From NCBI GenBank assembly GCA_958450325.1, contig OY288241.1, positions 39,336,778-39,400,777 on the forward strand: a stretch of 64,000 nt of DNA, in the 5' to 3' direction. Of this stretch, positions 10,511-21,589 are shown in pieces (the first letter of the stretch is position 1; every line of letters begins with the position of its first letter). The notes beneath the pieces are model-generated. The model had not been told where the DNA came from. It saw nothing but the letters and a program-made list of their open reading frames with translations, and made no database searches. Source of the DNA: Agrostemma githago (Eukaryota; Streptophyta; Magnoliopsida; Caryophyllales; Caryophyllaceae). The translations under genes and the position numbers were made by a program.

Positions 10511-12130
10511 TGATAAGTGTAGTTTGTAGTGCCTATTTTGTAGTGTTTTGGTCCCATTTTCCTTGTGGAATCGCTCCTTGGGAGCGATTTATGGGCTACT
10601 TATGCTTCCTCTAGTTCGTTTCAGGTTCCCGAGACCATTCATGACGAGTTGGAGCGATTCCGACTCAATACATACACTTTTTGGAGCCAACGAAGTGAAG
10701 GAACGATCACTCGATGCCTTGGATTCAACCCCGAGACCTTGGGACCCATTCCCGAGCCTCCGAGACCCGATCCCGAGTCTCGAGAATCGATGAGAAGTCC
10801 ATGTGAAGCAAGGAGGGACCAAAAGGATCATATTGGAGGCCTACAAGACTCATCCCCGACGGGTATGACCTCATCCCGTCCGGGATGAAGGAGCAAAACA
10901 AGGAGCTGCTGTTTTGGGTCCATCCCGACCGGGACCACCTCATCCCGACCGGGACCAACTCATCCTGGACGGGATGGCCCAGTTACAACCCATGATTGCT
11001 TGTTTCCATTCCTCCACCCATTGTAACCCTATATATACCCTTCCTCTTGTAATCTAAGCTTATGTTCTTCACTTCCCACTAAACCCTAGACTATTTTAGG
11101 TTAGATTAGTTTAGATTAGAGTAGATTAGTCGGTAATTAGTCGTTAATCCTAGTTTTACTCTCGTAATTTGGGAATTCTTGAAGAATCCAACCAAGATTG
11201 ACAACCTTGGTTGATGTATTTGGGTTTTCTTCCATTTATGCAAGATCTCTTCTTTTCATCTTCTCTAGTATGGTATAATCTTCTTTTCTCTTCTTTTCAT
11301 CTTTGTTTATCAATCAAGTTACAATCTTTAGTTCTTGTTTATTGTTTTGTTCATCATCCTTGTTAGTTTTCCATTATGTATGTTTGGATTCTTATGTTGA
11401 TTCCTCTTGTTCTTGTTAGTTGTAGTTTGATTATGTTTGAGTAGATTCTTGCTAGGGTTAGTAGGGTGATTAGGGTGTTAATTGGATGATTAAGGGTTTG
11501 TTGGAGATGTTGGTGGAAGATTTGGGTTTCCTCTTGGTTTGATGCATGGTACATGTTTGTTGAAATGCTTGAATGACTTGTATGCATATGCTTGTTTTTC
11601 TCGCCTTTCTCTTGTGGGTGATAGTTTGTTTGTGGGTTTGGTTCCCTCACTAAGTTGCGAGAGTCCGGTGAGGATGACCCCTAGGTCGGTCTAAGTTGCG
11701 AGAGCCCGGATGCGACCTAGGCCCCGATATCACGCTAGTAGCCCCGTTTGTCATGTGTGTTGCCAAGGTGGGTTTTAGGTGGAACCTCTAGGTGAGTCTA
11801 AGTTGCGAGAGCCCGGACTATACCTAGATTACCCTACTACCTCCTTCACTCTAGCTCTTCCTCGACCATTCCGTTACCCCTTTGACCCCGACCTAATCCT
11901 AGCCCGTTTCCTTAGTTGTTCTCTCCGTTACCGTAGTCATAGCCTTAGCTTTATCCCCTTCCTATTACTCTAGTTTAGCGTAGCTCGTTGACTTAGTCTC
12001 GTCCTTAGGTCGACCTAGTCTATACGCCTCTTACCGTCCCCGTGGATTCGACCCGACTTGCCCTAGCTACCCACTAGGATTAGTTGGTTATTTATTTGAT
12101 CGGCGGGATCCACGACAAATCCCACCATCA
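10511..12130 (+). repeat. 3' LTR of element B
   Basis: 1620 bp, TGATAAGTGTAG to CACCATCA. It carries five palindrome units (10853, 10874, 10923, 10943, 10963; spacings 21, 49, 20, 20) against six in the 5' LTR, and a TATA box at 11030-11037. Otherwise it closely matches the 5' LTR. Confidence 0.9.
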
Positions 12131-12514
12131 GTTGTGTCTTCGTCAATTCCGGCAAATCTGGCAACTTTTCCGTAGGGCGAAATTTTGCCCGGTCAAGTCT
12201 CACCGGGCAAAGTTTCGCCCGGCGGTCTTGTTTTCTTCGTTTTCCGCCTTGCCATTTCATGGCTCTTCATAATCACAACGACTCGACTCACATTACATAA
12301 TCAATATCTCCCACAAACATGCTTGTGCTCTTCAATTAAGCTCCATAACTCCTCCAAAAGCATGATCTTCACCCAAATAAATGCTCCATGGAGAAATCCA
12401 AGTTCAACCATTCTTCTCAAGATAAAAAAACTAACAAACTCAAAGAAATATGATACATATATACAAGGTGGTTGTTGAGGATACCACCAAACCTACTTCA
12501 ATTTCGAGAGAAGG
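12131..12514 (-). other. 3' untranslated region of element A pol, with hairpin
   Basis: No ORF of substance. On the minus strand this follows the pol stop at 12515. It contains two imperfect 16-bp palindromes, 12175-12190 (GGGCGAAATTTTGCCC) and 12205-12220 (GGGCAAAGTTTCGCCC). These also form a 19-bp inverted repeat with an 8-bp loop across 12175-12220. The position, about 300 bp after a coding stop, mirrors the ladder in element B. Confidence 0.5.
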
Positions 12515-14211
12515 TTAAACAACGCTCCCCAATGGGAGCTCACCAAACTTCACGGTAGCAAAGGTCTCACGGACGTGACCGGGATAGTAAATCTTCAAAC
12601 GTTGGACATTAACCATAAATTTTCCGGTTTTCGGGCTAGATATCTCTATTGATCCATATGGTTGTACCTTGGTCCCTTCGAATGGACCCGACCATTTTGA
12701 TTTCAACTTACCGGGGAAGAGCATAAAGCGAGAGTAGAAGAGTAATACCTTATCGCCAACGGAGAAGTCCTTACGAAGTATTCAAGAATCGTGCCATTGA
12801 CGAGTTCGTTCCTTGTAAATCTTCGAATTTTCGTAGGGTTCAAGTCTTAATTCTTCCAATTCTTGTAGTTGGAGAAGGCGGTTATCTCCTACAACACTCT
12901 CATCGAAGTTTAGCTCTTTGATTGCCTATTTGGCTTTGTGTTCTAATTCCACCAGTAAATGACAAGCTTTACCATACACAAGACGATAAGGAGTGGTTCC
13001 AATCGGCGCTTTGTAAGCCGTTCTCAATGCCCAAAGGGCGTCATTTAACTTCAATGACCAATCCTTTCGGTGTGTATTTACAACTTCCTCTAAAATTCCC
13101 TTGATTTGACGGTTGGAGATCTCGGCTTGCCCATTTTATTGAGGGTGGTAGGCTAGGGACGTCTTGTGAGTGATACCATATATCATAAGAGGGTGTTCAA
13201 AGGTATCTTTCCTAAAATGAGAGCCTCCATCACTAATTATGGCTCTAGGCATACCGAATCTCGGGAAAATTACATTCTTGAAAAGCTTGATTACAACCTT
13301 GGAGTCATTGGTGGGGGAAGCTACGGCCTCGATCCATTTTGAGACATAATCAACCGCGACTAGGATGTATTTGTTACCAAAGGAGGATGTGAACGGACCC
13401 ATGAAATCAATGCCCCAAACATCGAACAATTCCATTTCTAAGATTGGTTGAAGGGGCATCTCATTTCTCCTTGTAATATTCTCACTTCTTTGACAAGCAT
13501 CGCATGCGATAATGAAAGCTCGAATGTCTTTAAACATGGAAGGCCACCAAAACCCGCTTTGGAGAACCTTGGCAATTGTCTTTTGATTGGCCAAGTGTCC
13601 ATCATAAGATGTCGAGTGGAGGTGCTTCACAATATTATATCCTTCATCGGCCGTAACACATCGTCGGTAAATTCCATCTACACAACGGCGAAATAAATAA
13701 GGCTCGTCCCAATAATAGCGTTGGGCTTCATAACATAGTTTCTTCCTCTCTTGCTTGGAATAATCGTTCGGAGTAAATTGAGATACTAAGAAATTGACGA
13801 TATCGGCATACCAAGGTGTAATAGTTTCAACGGCCATCAAGGCCTCATCTCTCATAGCTTCATTGATAGGAATACCATCTTCTTCATTGCTTCCTTTACT
13901 AACCATTAGTCTACTAAGATGATCCGCTACCAAGTTCTCCGATCCGGCTTTGTCTTTAATCTCAATACCGAACTCTTGTAGAAGGAGGACCCACTGAAAG
14001 AGTCGGGACTTGGTCTCCTTTTGGGACATGATGTATCGAATCGCTGCATGATCGGTATGAATAATGACTTTGGAACCGGTAACATAATTTCGGAATTTCT
14101 CCACGGCATAGACAACGACAAGCATCTATTTTTCGGTTGTTGTATACCTCGATTGGGCTTCATCTAGTGTCTTGCTTGCATAGTATATCACATGTAGCTT
14201 CTTGTCTACCC
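12515..14211 (-). pseudogene. Athila-like pol, C-terminal half: RNase H and integrase
   Basis: Read on the minus strand this runs from the end of RT through RNase H (TDHAAIRYI and LVADHLSRL motifs) into integrase. Integrase shows a zinc-binding region with a CDACQR segment, catalytic Asp in WGIDFMGPF, second Asp in IISDGGSHF and the Glu in NGQAEISNR. The C-terminal chromatin-proximal part contains LFPGKLKSKWSGPF, a sequence style typical of Athila integrases. A TAA at 13136-13138 cuts integrase between the second Asp and the Glu, and other breaks occur between about 12725 and 13135, so it is dead. At 14212 CACTA-1 interrupts the coding sequence; the upstream half resumes at 24219. Confidence 0.85.
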
Positions 14212-14245
14212 CACTACAACAAAATCACCCTTTCGCGGCGATTAT
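14212..14245 (+). repeat. Left terminal inverted repeat of CACTA-1
   Basis: Starts CACTACAACAAAATCACC and continues to gcggcgattat. It pairs with 24185-24218 with one mismatch. The CACTA start identifies the superfamily. Confidence 0.88.
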
Positions 14246-14259
14246 TTTGGTAATTCGTG

Positions 14260-14700
14260 GCGATTCTATTCGACGCGAAAACTTTCCCCATCGATTGTGT
14301 ATTCGTTGAGGTAGGCGGCGTTGCCGTAGCCTTTCGTGTTGAATAATCTATTCGCTGGGTTAGGTTCTTAAAAGCGACGCGAAAGAAGATGAGGTTTAGT
14401 GGCGATTTTAGTGTCGATTATTATTGATGCGGTAAATATTTTGATTTTCCCACTAATAAGAATTGCAGCGATTGTATTCGACACAATAAGTACAATAAAA
14501 CGTCATTTAGTGGCAATTGTTGTAATTGTATTTGACACGATAAGCAAGTACTATATTGTCATTCCTTTTACAATTTTATCAATAGTATTCGACGCGATAA
14601 GTAATACAAACAATCGTAACAATTGCATTCGACACGATATGTAATACAATTGCAACCACATAGTAAATTGGTATCGATTTCATTCGATACAAAATATCAT
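14260..14700. repeat. Subterminal repeats of CACTA-1 (left)
   Basis: Six or more degenerate copies of a motif like attcgacacgataag, for example near 14257, 14480, 14530, 14588, 14626 and 14679. CACTA elements carry short subterminal repeats as transposase binding sites; this assignment is by analogy. Related copies (tttgatacgacaag) lie before the right end. Confidence 0.6.
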
Positions 14701-16393
14701 TTCTATCTCTCAAATACGATGAGAAAATAAAAAGAAAGGACAGGCGAAAAAACATGATACTTATATATTACTCTTAAAATCCCAAAATTATATGTATCCA
14801 ACATCGACTAATTAAAATTAATAAAAATAGGTCCAATATAATTGCAAATAATCCTTTTAAAACCTAAAAAAATTAACTAGGTCTTCAAGCCCAAAGCAAA
14901 GCTTCAAACCATCTATTCCAAATTACATAGAGTAGTTGCGCCTCGAAAAAAATGCAATAACAAAGATCATGTATATACCAAGTTATACCGAATTTTTAGT
15001 CATTTTCCACGTGCAAGTAAATAAATGAAATAGATTTATGTATGTATGTATATACACACTCATTGGTTCATGTATGTTCCTTAGCACATATAACGAAATG
15101 TCACAAATCAGCCCCTTGAGTTGCTATAATCATCTTGTACGAACAACTAAAAAGCACGCCAAATATTATATGACGTGAGTCCATTATCTAGTTCAGTTCA
15201 GTATAATATCATATTTGTAACATATTGTGTATTAAGTACAAACCAATTATATAAAAACTGAAATATGAACATACCACCATATCATCAGTTTTGACGGTAT
15301 TTGGGGTGGTCACGTGAGACTGTCTCACAGAATACTTGCTTGAAGTCCATGGACAACGCAAAAGATCAGAGATGTTATGCTGCTGGAAACTAAGAGGCGA
15401 GTTGTGTTTGATAGTTAGCACGTAACTCCAAAGGAAAGATAAGTCTATATCAAAAGGACTGAAACAAAACGTGTACCGGATTGGAACCTTATCACAGCCA
15501 GTAAACCACGATCTACTAAATACTGAACCATAATTGGCACAACATAAAGCATGACATGGTCCTAAACGTTAAGTGTTGCTTTGGATATAGACCAAGCAGT
15601 AGAGTTACAAGAATGACTTCACACAAGAAAGGTCATAGAACACTTACAAAATCTATATGCACAAAATTTACCTAAGACAAACATACATATGAACCTATTA
15701 TGAGGCAAGCTCATTTATTTTAGTCAAGAAACATACTCTCAGATTATTTTGGGTTCTTCTCACATGCGAGAACAACTCATACATGGGTCTTAAAGTATTC
15801 CAAATGTCTCACGGGGTCAAGCTAAAATTGAAAGTTAAAATACATCGTCGTTGTGAACAAAGTGTCTGATCGATAAGTGTAGGGTAGGTAATACCATACC
15901 CATATGGCCATATCCTTGAGTGTCATATCAAAAAAACGTATGGTTCTAAAACTGAAAAGTCTAACTAACATAGTTGATGCCATAATTCAAGCCTTCAGTA
16001 GAGATAAACCTAAATTATTATTTCACACACAGAGGTGAATGCAATGGTATATGTTCTGTTATACAACCAAAAACATAAATGTATTTTATGGCATTTTTGA
16101 TCTAGGTTGCTTAGACTTTGTTAGAAATATCCATTGGCTGTGTCCAAGTGCAGGAATTCGACTATTTATGAAGAATCTTCTAAGTTCTTCATGCAAGTGT
16201 CCAACTGTATTACGCATGTTGGAGTGTCAAAGTGACGAACACACTGGTGGGCCAAGTAAACTAAGGGAGAGACTAACGTAGCTGATGGCCAGATGGTTGT
16301 GAAAATAGCTTTTTACCAAACGACATACAAGCTGGGAATCGTGCTGAACAATGCAGCAAATATTAAGATGTCCTGTTTGACAATGATTCTTAC
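14700..16393. other. Interior of CACTA-1 without a recognised gene
   Basis: AT-rich noncoding-looking DNA with only short ORFs. The segment 15290-15420 has a coding-like composition on the minus strand but I cannot match it. It may be intron or untranslated DNA captured with the adjacent fragments. Confidence 0.4.
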
Positions 16394-16510
16394 CTGCAAG
16401 TCCTTCATGACATCAAGATATGAATCCTTGAGATCAAAAATAGCTATGCCCTCTTGATAACTACTTATAGTTTGAAGCAGTTTATCCTTGTCCTTGATCT
16501 CGTATTTTAA
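16394..16510 (-). pseudogene. Captured exon: TFIIE beta subunit-like
   Basis: A 39-codon exon bounded by a canonical acceptor at 16511 and donor at 16393 on the minus strand. The peptide contains KYEIKDKDKLLQ and EGIAIFDLKDSYLDVMKDLQ, recognisable from the conserved winged-helix region of plant general transcription factor IIE subunit beta. With the next exon (16592-16723) it makes about 83 codons. The rest of the gene is absent, so it is a transposon-captured fragment. Confidence 0.75.
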
Positions 16511-16591
16511 CTGTAATAAAAGAGAAATCAAGTATCACTTTGTCGAATAGAAGATAGTGAGGAACTAAGGACTATATGCACCAAATTGTAC

Positions 16592-16723
16592 CTTATATGA
16601 GAAGCGTAAGCCATCATACTTCACTTTTACATTCTTAGTCAAGCTATCAAACACTTCCTTGTTCGTATTCATATCAACATAACATGCTTTATTGATTTCA
16701 TCTGCTGTAAAAGCTTGCCTTGT
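16592..16723 (-). pseudogene. Captured exon: TFIIE beta subunit-like (upstream exon)
   Basis: Exactly 44 codons, open throughout, with AG acceptor on its 5' side and GT donor at 16590-16591. It includes TADEINKACYVDMNTNKEVF and NVKVKYDGLRFSYK, which match the plant TFIIE-beta core. The 81-bp gap to the next exon reads as a retained intron, so capture was at DNA level rather than from spliced RNA. Confidence 0.78.
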
Positions 16724-17275
16724 CTGTACAACACAAGAACATCACAATAAGATAAGACCTGTTAATTACTTTCTTCCTGATAATTGACATTCACAGTTTC
16801 CCCTCTCGGTTGTCATGACCCACGTAACTAAATAAGCAGCATTTATATGATATGAACATGATATAATTCTCTAATAGTAAACTCAGTAGCAACTTCTATT
16901 TTCAAATAATATTAGCATATGACACATCTGTTACTTAGGCCAAGCCTATGCATAGCCATGTAAATACATGTGGCTTATTGGGAACCACCAGTAAATACAT
17001 GTTACTGTTATCAATCACTCATACTCTTCTGTGGCTTATTGGTTGCCTCGTCTTGTACATGTCCAAATAATGGAACACCAAGCTGAATCTGCTCTCTTTT
17101 GTTGGTTTTATCTTGTTTGTTATACAACATGTAAGTTTCCCCTGCGTTCAGATAACAAAATTACAATACTGCAACTCTTCGAAAATGTTAAGAAAGTGAG
17201 GCATTGCACTCGAGTAACATTATTACTCTATTTCACTAGCTGGAAGAATAGAGAGGCAAGGGTGTGAAGAGGCAC
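16724..17275. other. CACTA-1 interior between captured fragments
   Basis: No convincing exon. Short ORFs here lack recognisable motifs. It likely contains intron or junction DNA between the TFIIE-beta and ALKBH-like fragments. Confidence 0.35.
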
Positions 17276-17393
17276 CTGAAAGATGTCCATTTTGACCAGA
17301 AACGCGTGGTTCATCTATGAAATGACGCAGCTTGCAGAGCTCAGAGACAGTAAAGACATCTTCAAACAGCTTGAGACCTTTTGCCATATTTAC
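17276..17393 (-). pseudogene. Captured exon: ALKBH-like 2OG-Fe(II) dioxygenase
   Basis: A minus-strand exon of about 118 bp with acceptor ttgacag and donor GTGCC. It encodes AKGLKLFEDVFTVSELCKL followed by FIDEPRVSGQNGHLSG, resembling the segment ahead of the catalytic core in plant ALKBH9/10-type RNA demethylase-like proteins. The iron-binding HxD...H residues would lie downstream and are not present. It has the same orientation as the TFIIE-beta fragment but belongs to another gene. Confidence 0.45.
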
Positions 17394-17777
17394 CTGTCAA
17401 TCACACACAGTCGTTTAATAATTTTAGCATATAGAGTCTCGCTCTAAGCTCAAATAAAATGAAATGAATGATGGTTAAAAAAATTCGATTAGAAACTCAA
17501 ATAAAAAAAAGTTCAATTGAATGTATATAGTAAAAATCAAAAAGTTCATCACTGGCAATCGCCACTCAAATTAGAAACTCGACGAGAGGAAAAGGGAAGG
17601 AAAGGAACAATAGAAAATTATATTCAAAATCAAAAAGTTTGGATTTTAGTTTGTATGTTATCTGCTTATACCTATTCTTTGCTCGATGTGCCTGCATGAT
17701 AAACACAACTTGAAATGAGACTCAGATTATTCGATTAACCTACACTACAGATAACATTACATACATGTTAACAAAAG
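17394..17777. other. CACTA-1 interior up to the CACTA-2 insertion
   Basis: AT-rich DNA with no recognised gene. It ends in AAG (17775-17777), the left copy of the target duplication made by CACTA-2. Confidence 0.5.
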
Positions 17778-17799
17778 CACTACTAGAATAAGCCTTAAA

Positions 17800-18118
17800 G
17801 GAATCATTAATAAGTAATCATTTAAGTATACTAAATGGTCTCTTTGATTAAAGAAATCAATCATCCTAAATAAATGATCTCTTATCTACTAACAAAGACA
17901 TCATTTAAAAAAAAATGATTTCAAAACAAATTCAATCTAATATAAAGACATCATTTTAAAAAAAATGATTTCTAAGAAAATTCAATCTAATACAAAGACA
18001 TCATTTTTCATGAAATGGTTTCTAACTACATTAAATCTAATCACAAAAACATCATTTTTCAAGTAAATGATTTCTAAGGCAACATAAAGACACCATTTTC
18101 TAAACAATGACTTCTAAA
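17800..18118. repeat. Subterminal repeat array of CACTA-2 (left)
   Basis: About five imperfect units of 50-60 bp, each with aaagacatcattt then aaatgatttct, so each unit contains an internal inverted repeat around aaatcattt. This is the expected layout of CACTA transposase binding sites near an end. Confidence 0.7.
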
Positions 18119-19755
18119 GTTGTAATCAACTCACTAAATATTTTTTTATCACGCAGAACCCCTTCTCAGTTTCTCATTTCTCATTTCTCACTGCATCTCC
18201 CCTTTCTCTCAAACCCTAACCCCCCTCTTTCCGCCATCGTCCATCGACATTCACCTCTCAATTCGCACTCCTCCTTCGCCGACAACTACTTTTTTTTCCT
18301 CGGCCCTACATATGATGAGAAGTCGTTGCAGCTGTAGCGAATCAGCCTGTGGCCGTTGCTATTGAAGGTGGTGGCCGATACTTTTAGCTCTATGATTCAG
18401 TATGAATGAATTCCATCCACATTCTCTCGTATTTGCAATTTGCCGTTTTCTTATCAGTGAAGGAGTGATTACTCAGCTCCGACATTTTTTTCTCTCTTTT
18501 GATGATTTAGTATTGATGAGCTGAAATGGTAATTGCGTTAGTCAGATTGTTTTCTGCACTTTTTCCTATTTGATTGTGGTCTGCAACTTCTTCTTTTTTG
18601 ATTCAGTTTTGTCGATTTAGTATTGATTGAGCTTAAATGATTATGTACTGTACGTCCGTACTCCCTGCTTTAATTATATTGTTTTCTGCGTTTTATGGCG
18701 ATTTGATGCGCTCTTCACTTTCTTCTCGTTTGATTCAATTTTGTTGATTTTGTATTGATTGAGCTGAAATGATAATTGTGTACTGTACTCCCTGCGTTGA
18801 TCAGATTGTTTTCTGTGTGTTTCGCAATTACTGGACTACTTTTTCCCTCTAATCTACTTAGGTATAATGTTTATGAGTCAAGTCTACTTGTATTCTTTAG
18901 TTTTATTATTGTCGTACATAGGAAAAGATGATTGTAACCTCCTGGTTAGCTGGCCAGGTTTGGTGACAATTACTTGTAGAAGGAAAGAGAGGGGATGATG
19001 ATAAAAGTAAGTATGTAGTACATACAGTAGATTTGTTGGGAAATGAATGAATGAATATTTAGAATCCAAAAGCTGTCTTCCTTCCTTCCATTCTGTCGGG
19101 GCTCCTTTCAACTTTGCATTGCATGCCTTTTTTCTTCTTTCTTTTTCATCCACCACAAACTCTATATGTATATGTACCTTATAGCCTTATACAATAAGTA
19201 CCAACAATGTCGTAAGCACAAATTAAATTATAGAGTAAGACCGACGTCCGTTTCCGTAAACGAACGAGTATATAAGTATATGAAAAAGGAGAATAGGAGA
19301 ATATCCGAGTTTGGGGACATGGGTTTGGGTCTGGAACTCATATTATAGTAGACAATAAAATAAAATCACAGATATCCAAGTAGTCTTGGTGTTCAAAACA
19401 AGATATAAATTTATTATAGTATACAATAGTCGTATAATGTTTGTGTTGAAACCAAATAAGAGAAGGTTGAGAAACCAAAGATTTGCGTGAAGTTGTCAAT
19501 ATGTGAAATTTCTAAAGTGATAGAATACGTACAGTTCCCTGAATCACACTGATCAAACTAAAGTGTGAAACAAACAAGATGGTACTATACTCTTCACTCT
19601 ACAAACCACTCTAGGATTATAGTATTACTTAATATTAATGTTAATGTTATTATTCTATTCTTCTGTTTCTAATTGCAAGCCCTTGTACTTATCTGGCCAA
19701 TGTCTTGAGGTAGTTAGTTTCAGCCTTCAACATTTGGAAATCCACCGCCTTTGCT
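18119..19755 (+). other. CACTA-2 interior: 5' UTR or intron-like DNA with diverged tandem copies
   Basis: Starts with CT-rich DNA resembling a plant 5' untranslated region (ctcaaaccctaaccc). From about 18490 to 18850 a block of roughly 110-130 bp (gatttagtattgattgagctgaaatg ... attgttttctg) is repeated about three times with divergence. No exon is recognised before the F-box fragment. Confidence 0.4.
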
Positions 19756-19783
19756 AGGATTTAATTGTTTCTTTCTTCTTCAG

Positions 19784-19930
19784 GCTCTTACAAGTGGTAA
19801 CTTTGAGCTACCCGTTTTTCAGAATTTGACTCGACTTAAGCTCGGCCAAGGCGTTGATGTTAGCTGGAATGATGTGCTACTGGACTTCCTTAGTAGCTCG
19901 TGTCGTTTAGAAAATCTCACACTGGTTCAG
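19784..19930 (+). pseudogene. Captured exon: F-box/FBD/LRR protein fragment
   Basis: After an acceptor (tttcttcttcag) the frame encodes ELPVFQNLTRLKLGQG and an LRR-like SSSCRLENLTLVQ, then a GTTAAT donor. This resembles the LRR segment before the FBD domain of plant F-box/FBD/LRR proteins. A further segment at about 20026-20118 (DGEVDEDFLICDQP, PYCVLSC) could be the start of the FBD part. The F-box itself is absent. Confidence 0.6.
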
Positions 19931-20326
19931 GTTAATTTCTCACTCGAGTCACTTTGTCACAGTTTCTATGTATATTAGTATGTACATTTGAGAGTTACGT
20001 TGTGAACGGTTTTCCTGAACGTGTAGGGGGGTTTGCTGAATATGACACCGATGGTGAAGTAGATGAGGACTTCTTAATTTGTGATCAACCAATCCCTTAT
20101 TGTGTTTTGTCTTGTCAGGTATATTAATGCTTAAGGTTCCTTACGTTTCCTTGTGCATCAATAACAAAGTATCAAATTATGATGTAGACAAGGGATACCC
20201 AACTTTTTCATTGGATGGTAAATAGACCAAAACACAGCAGCCGACATTCCCCCTCTTCGCCTTTTATTTTCTCCCTTCTCAAAAAACAAACACATTCTAA
20301 TTCCTAGTCTAGAGAAGTAACTAAGC

Positions 20327-20395
20327 ATGTCTGGAGGCATTGCTCATGGCCGTCTCGTTGAAGAGTGCAAATCATGGCGCCGCAATCACCCTCAT
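20327..20395 (+). pseudogene. Captured exon 1: SUMO-conjugating enzyme (UBC9/SCE1-like)
   Basis: Starts at ATG 20327 and encodes MSGGIAHGRLVEECKSWRR then NHPH, closely resembling the N-terminus of plant SUMO E2 enzymes, with a GT donor at the expected place. In a working enzyme this helix binds the SUMO E1 and SUMO. The second exon follows at 20501. Later exons, including the one with the catalytic Cys, are missing. Confidence 0.88.
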
Positions 20396-20500
20396 GTCAG
20401 TCCTTTTACTATTTTCTTCCTTGTTACTGTATTTGTTTTTAAGAAATCGACCATTTTAGGGTTTTGATTTTTCTTTAATTTACTTTGATTGAATTACTAG

Positions 20501-20582
20501 GGTTTTGTGGCAAAGCCGGAGACATTGCAAGATGGTTTTGTCAATTTACTGCTCTGGAATTGCATTATCTCTGGCAAATCTG
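20501..20582 (+). pseudogene. Captured exon 2: SUMO-conjugating enzyme (UBC9/SCE1-like)
   Basis: Follows a 105-bp intron with a clean AG acceptor. It encodes GFVAKPETLQDGFVNLLLW then NCIISGKSG, matching the next stretch of the SUMO E2 fold, with substitutions relative to functional enzymes. A GTGTAT donor follows, but no further UBC9 exon is seen. This is a DNA-level capture, not a processed copy. Confidence 0.87.
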
Positions 20583-20959
20583 GTGTATGTCTTCTTCTTC
20601 TTGTTGAATATTAACTGCATGTCTGCATCTGTGTTACACTTCAATCATAATTCTGTGCTGTAAACAATTGATCATCTTCATTCTTTTCCTATTTCCTATT
20701 GACGTCAGTTTCTGTGTGGAATCACCGAATCCGTGAAGTTGGATTGCTTTTTTGGTCAGGAAGATGTACTTTTGGGTTTTAAGTTCGTCGTACACTGCAA
20801 TTTCTCGTCTGAGTTTGAAACTGGATGTTCATTGTGTTCAGTATGATCCGCCTCATATTAGTTATGGGATTCACGACTGTATGATGTTATGGTTAAGTAC
20901 TTTACTAAGAATGTATGATTCTTAACACTCACCTTAATGTTGGGGTGTATGTGTTTCAG
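20583..20959 (+). other. CACTA-2 interior between captured fragments
   Basis: Intron-like DNA. A short segment at 20710-20850 looks coding in composition but has no match I can recognise. No complete ORF. Confidence 0.35.
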
Positions 20960-21039
20960 TTAAAAATTGATCGATGCAAACTCCAAGGAAGCAGAATTTG
21001 CAAGATCTGGTTTATTTGCAAAGCATCTTGAAATGAAAG
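20960..21039 (+). pseudogene. Captured exon, probably RBOH-like (degenerate)
   Basis: Acceptor at 20958-20959 and GTAATT donor at 21040 bound an 80-bp segment encoding LKIDRCKLQGSRICKIWFIC. It resembles the KLDR-K segment before the EF-hands of plant respiratory burst oxidases. The assignment rests on weak similarity plus its place just before a stronger RBOH-like exon. Confidence 0.4.
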
Positions 21040-21246
21040 GTAATTTGTGCACCTTATGTTCATCTTTTCTTCTTGCAGAATCCTATTTGCGAGGTTAATG
21101 CAAGATTATATGTATGTTTGAACAGATTGGCTGAAGAGCCACAATTTCCACGTCTATAAACGCGAAATCACTAACAATAATCCTATAGAAAATAAAATTT
21201 ATGAAACAAAAGGAGAGCGTCTGAATTGAATGGGTGTGAAATGCAG

Positions 21247-21381
21247 GTATCAACGAGAAAGAATTTGCGGGAGAAGTATTTGATGCGTTGGCAAGGAAGA
21301 GAGGCATAGTGACGTGTATAATAACAAAGACCCAAATCCGTGATTTTTGCTTGCAACTTTATGACGTTTACAAAGTGAATA
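21247..21381 (+). pseudogene. Captured exon: respiratory burst oxidase (RBOH) N-terminal fragment
   Basis: After an AG acceptor the frame reads INEKEFAGEVFDALARKRG and later ITKTQIRDF, a good match in pattern to the conserved segment ahead of the first EF-hand of plant NADPH oxidases (KEFAxxLFDALARRR). No calcium-binding loop or transmembrane oxidase core is present. The subterminal repeats of CACTA-2 begin about 200 bp later. Confidence 0.6.
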
Positions 21382-21589
21382 CTAATTTTTTTTGGGATAG
21401 TGTTCGCTTCTAATGTAATTATGACTTACTCGTATTTTGGAATATATATATCAGATAATTTATGAAAATCCGTCTCTATTTGAGTTGATACTTGAAAACA
21501 AGTACGAAGTACGTACATTGTATTGTAATACGGAGTAGTTGGGTTGTATATCTAAATATTAAAATAATTTAAAAATAAATCAAAGAGAC

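Larger units (their letters stand above)
4268..12130 (+). mobile_element. Element B: non-autonomous Athila-like LTR retrotransposon
   Basis: A complete 7.86-kb LTR element: 5' LTR 4268-5908, tRNA-Asp primer site 5912-5929, one ORF broken by a stop, long 3' noncoding region, polypurine tract 10497-10510, 3' LTR 10511-12130. It encodes no protease, reverse transcriptase or integrase, so it must have moved using proteins from a relative, perhaps element A's lineage. The LTRs are closely similar, suggesting fairly recent insertion. The flanks tcgct (left) and gttgt (right) do not form a target duplication, which is odd for a complete element. Confidence 0.88.

Noticed and set aside
4263..12135. 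Five-base target duplication for element B
   Set aside because: Flanks tcgct and gttgt do not match in any register I tried.
12131..12514. Env-like ORF downstream of Athila pol
   Set aside because: No ORF with signal peptide or membrane segment; only a hairpin and short frames.
18107..18337. First exon of a gene in CACTA-2
   Set aside because: CT-rich and 5' UTR-like with no recognisable protein; kept only as noncoding captured DNA.
20327..20582. Functional SUMO-conjugating enzyme gene
   Set aside because: Only the first two exons exist, the catalytic Cys exon is missing, and they lie inside CACTA-2 beside other gene pieces.
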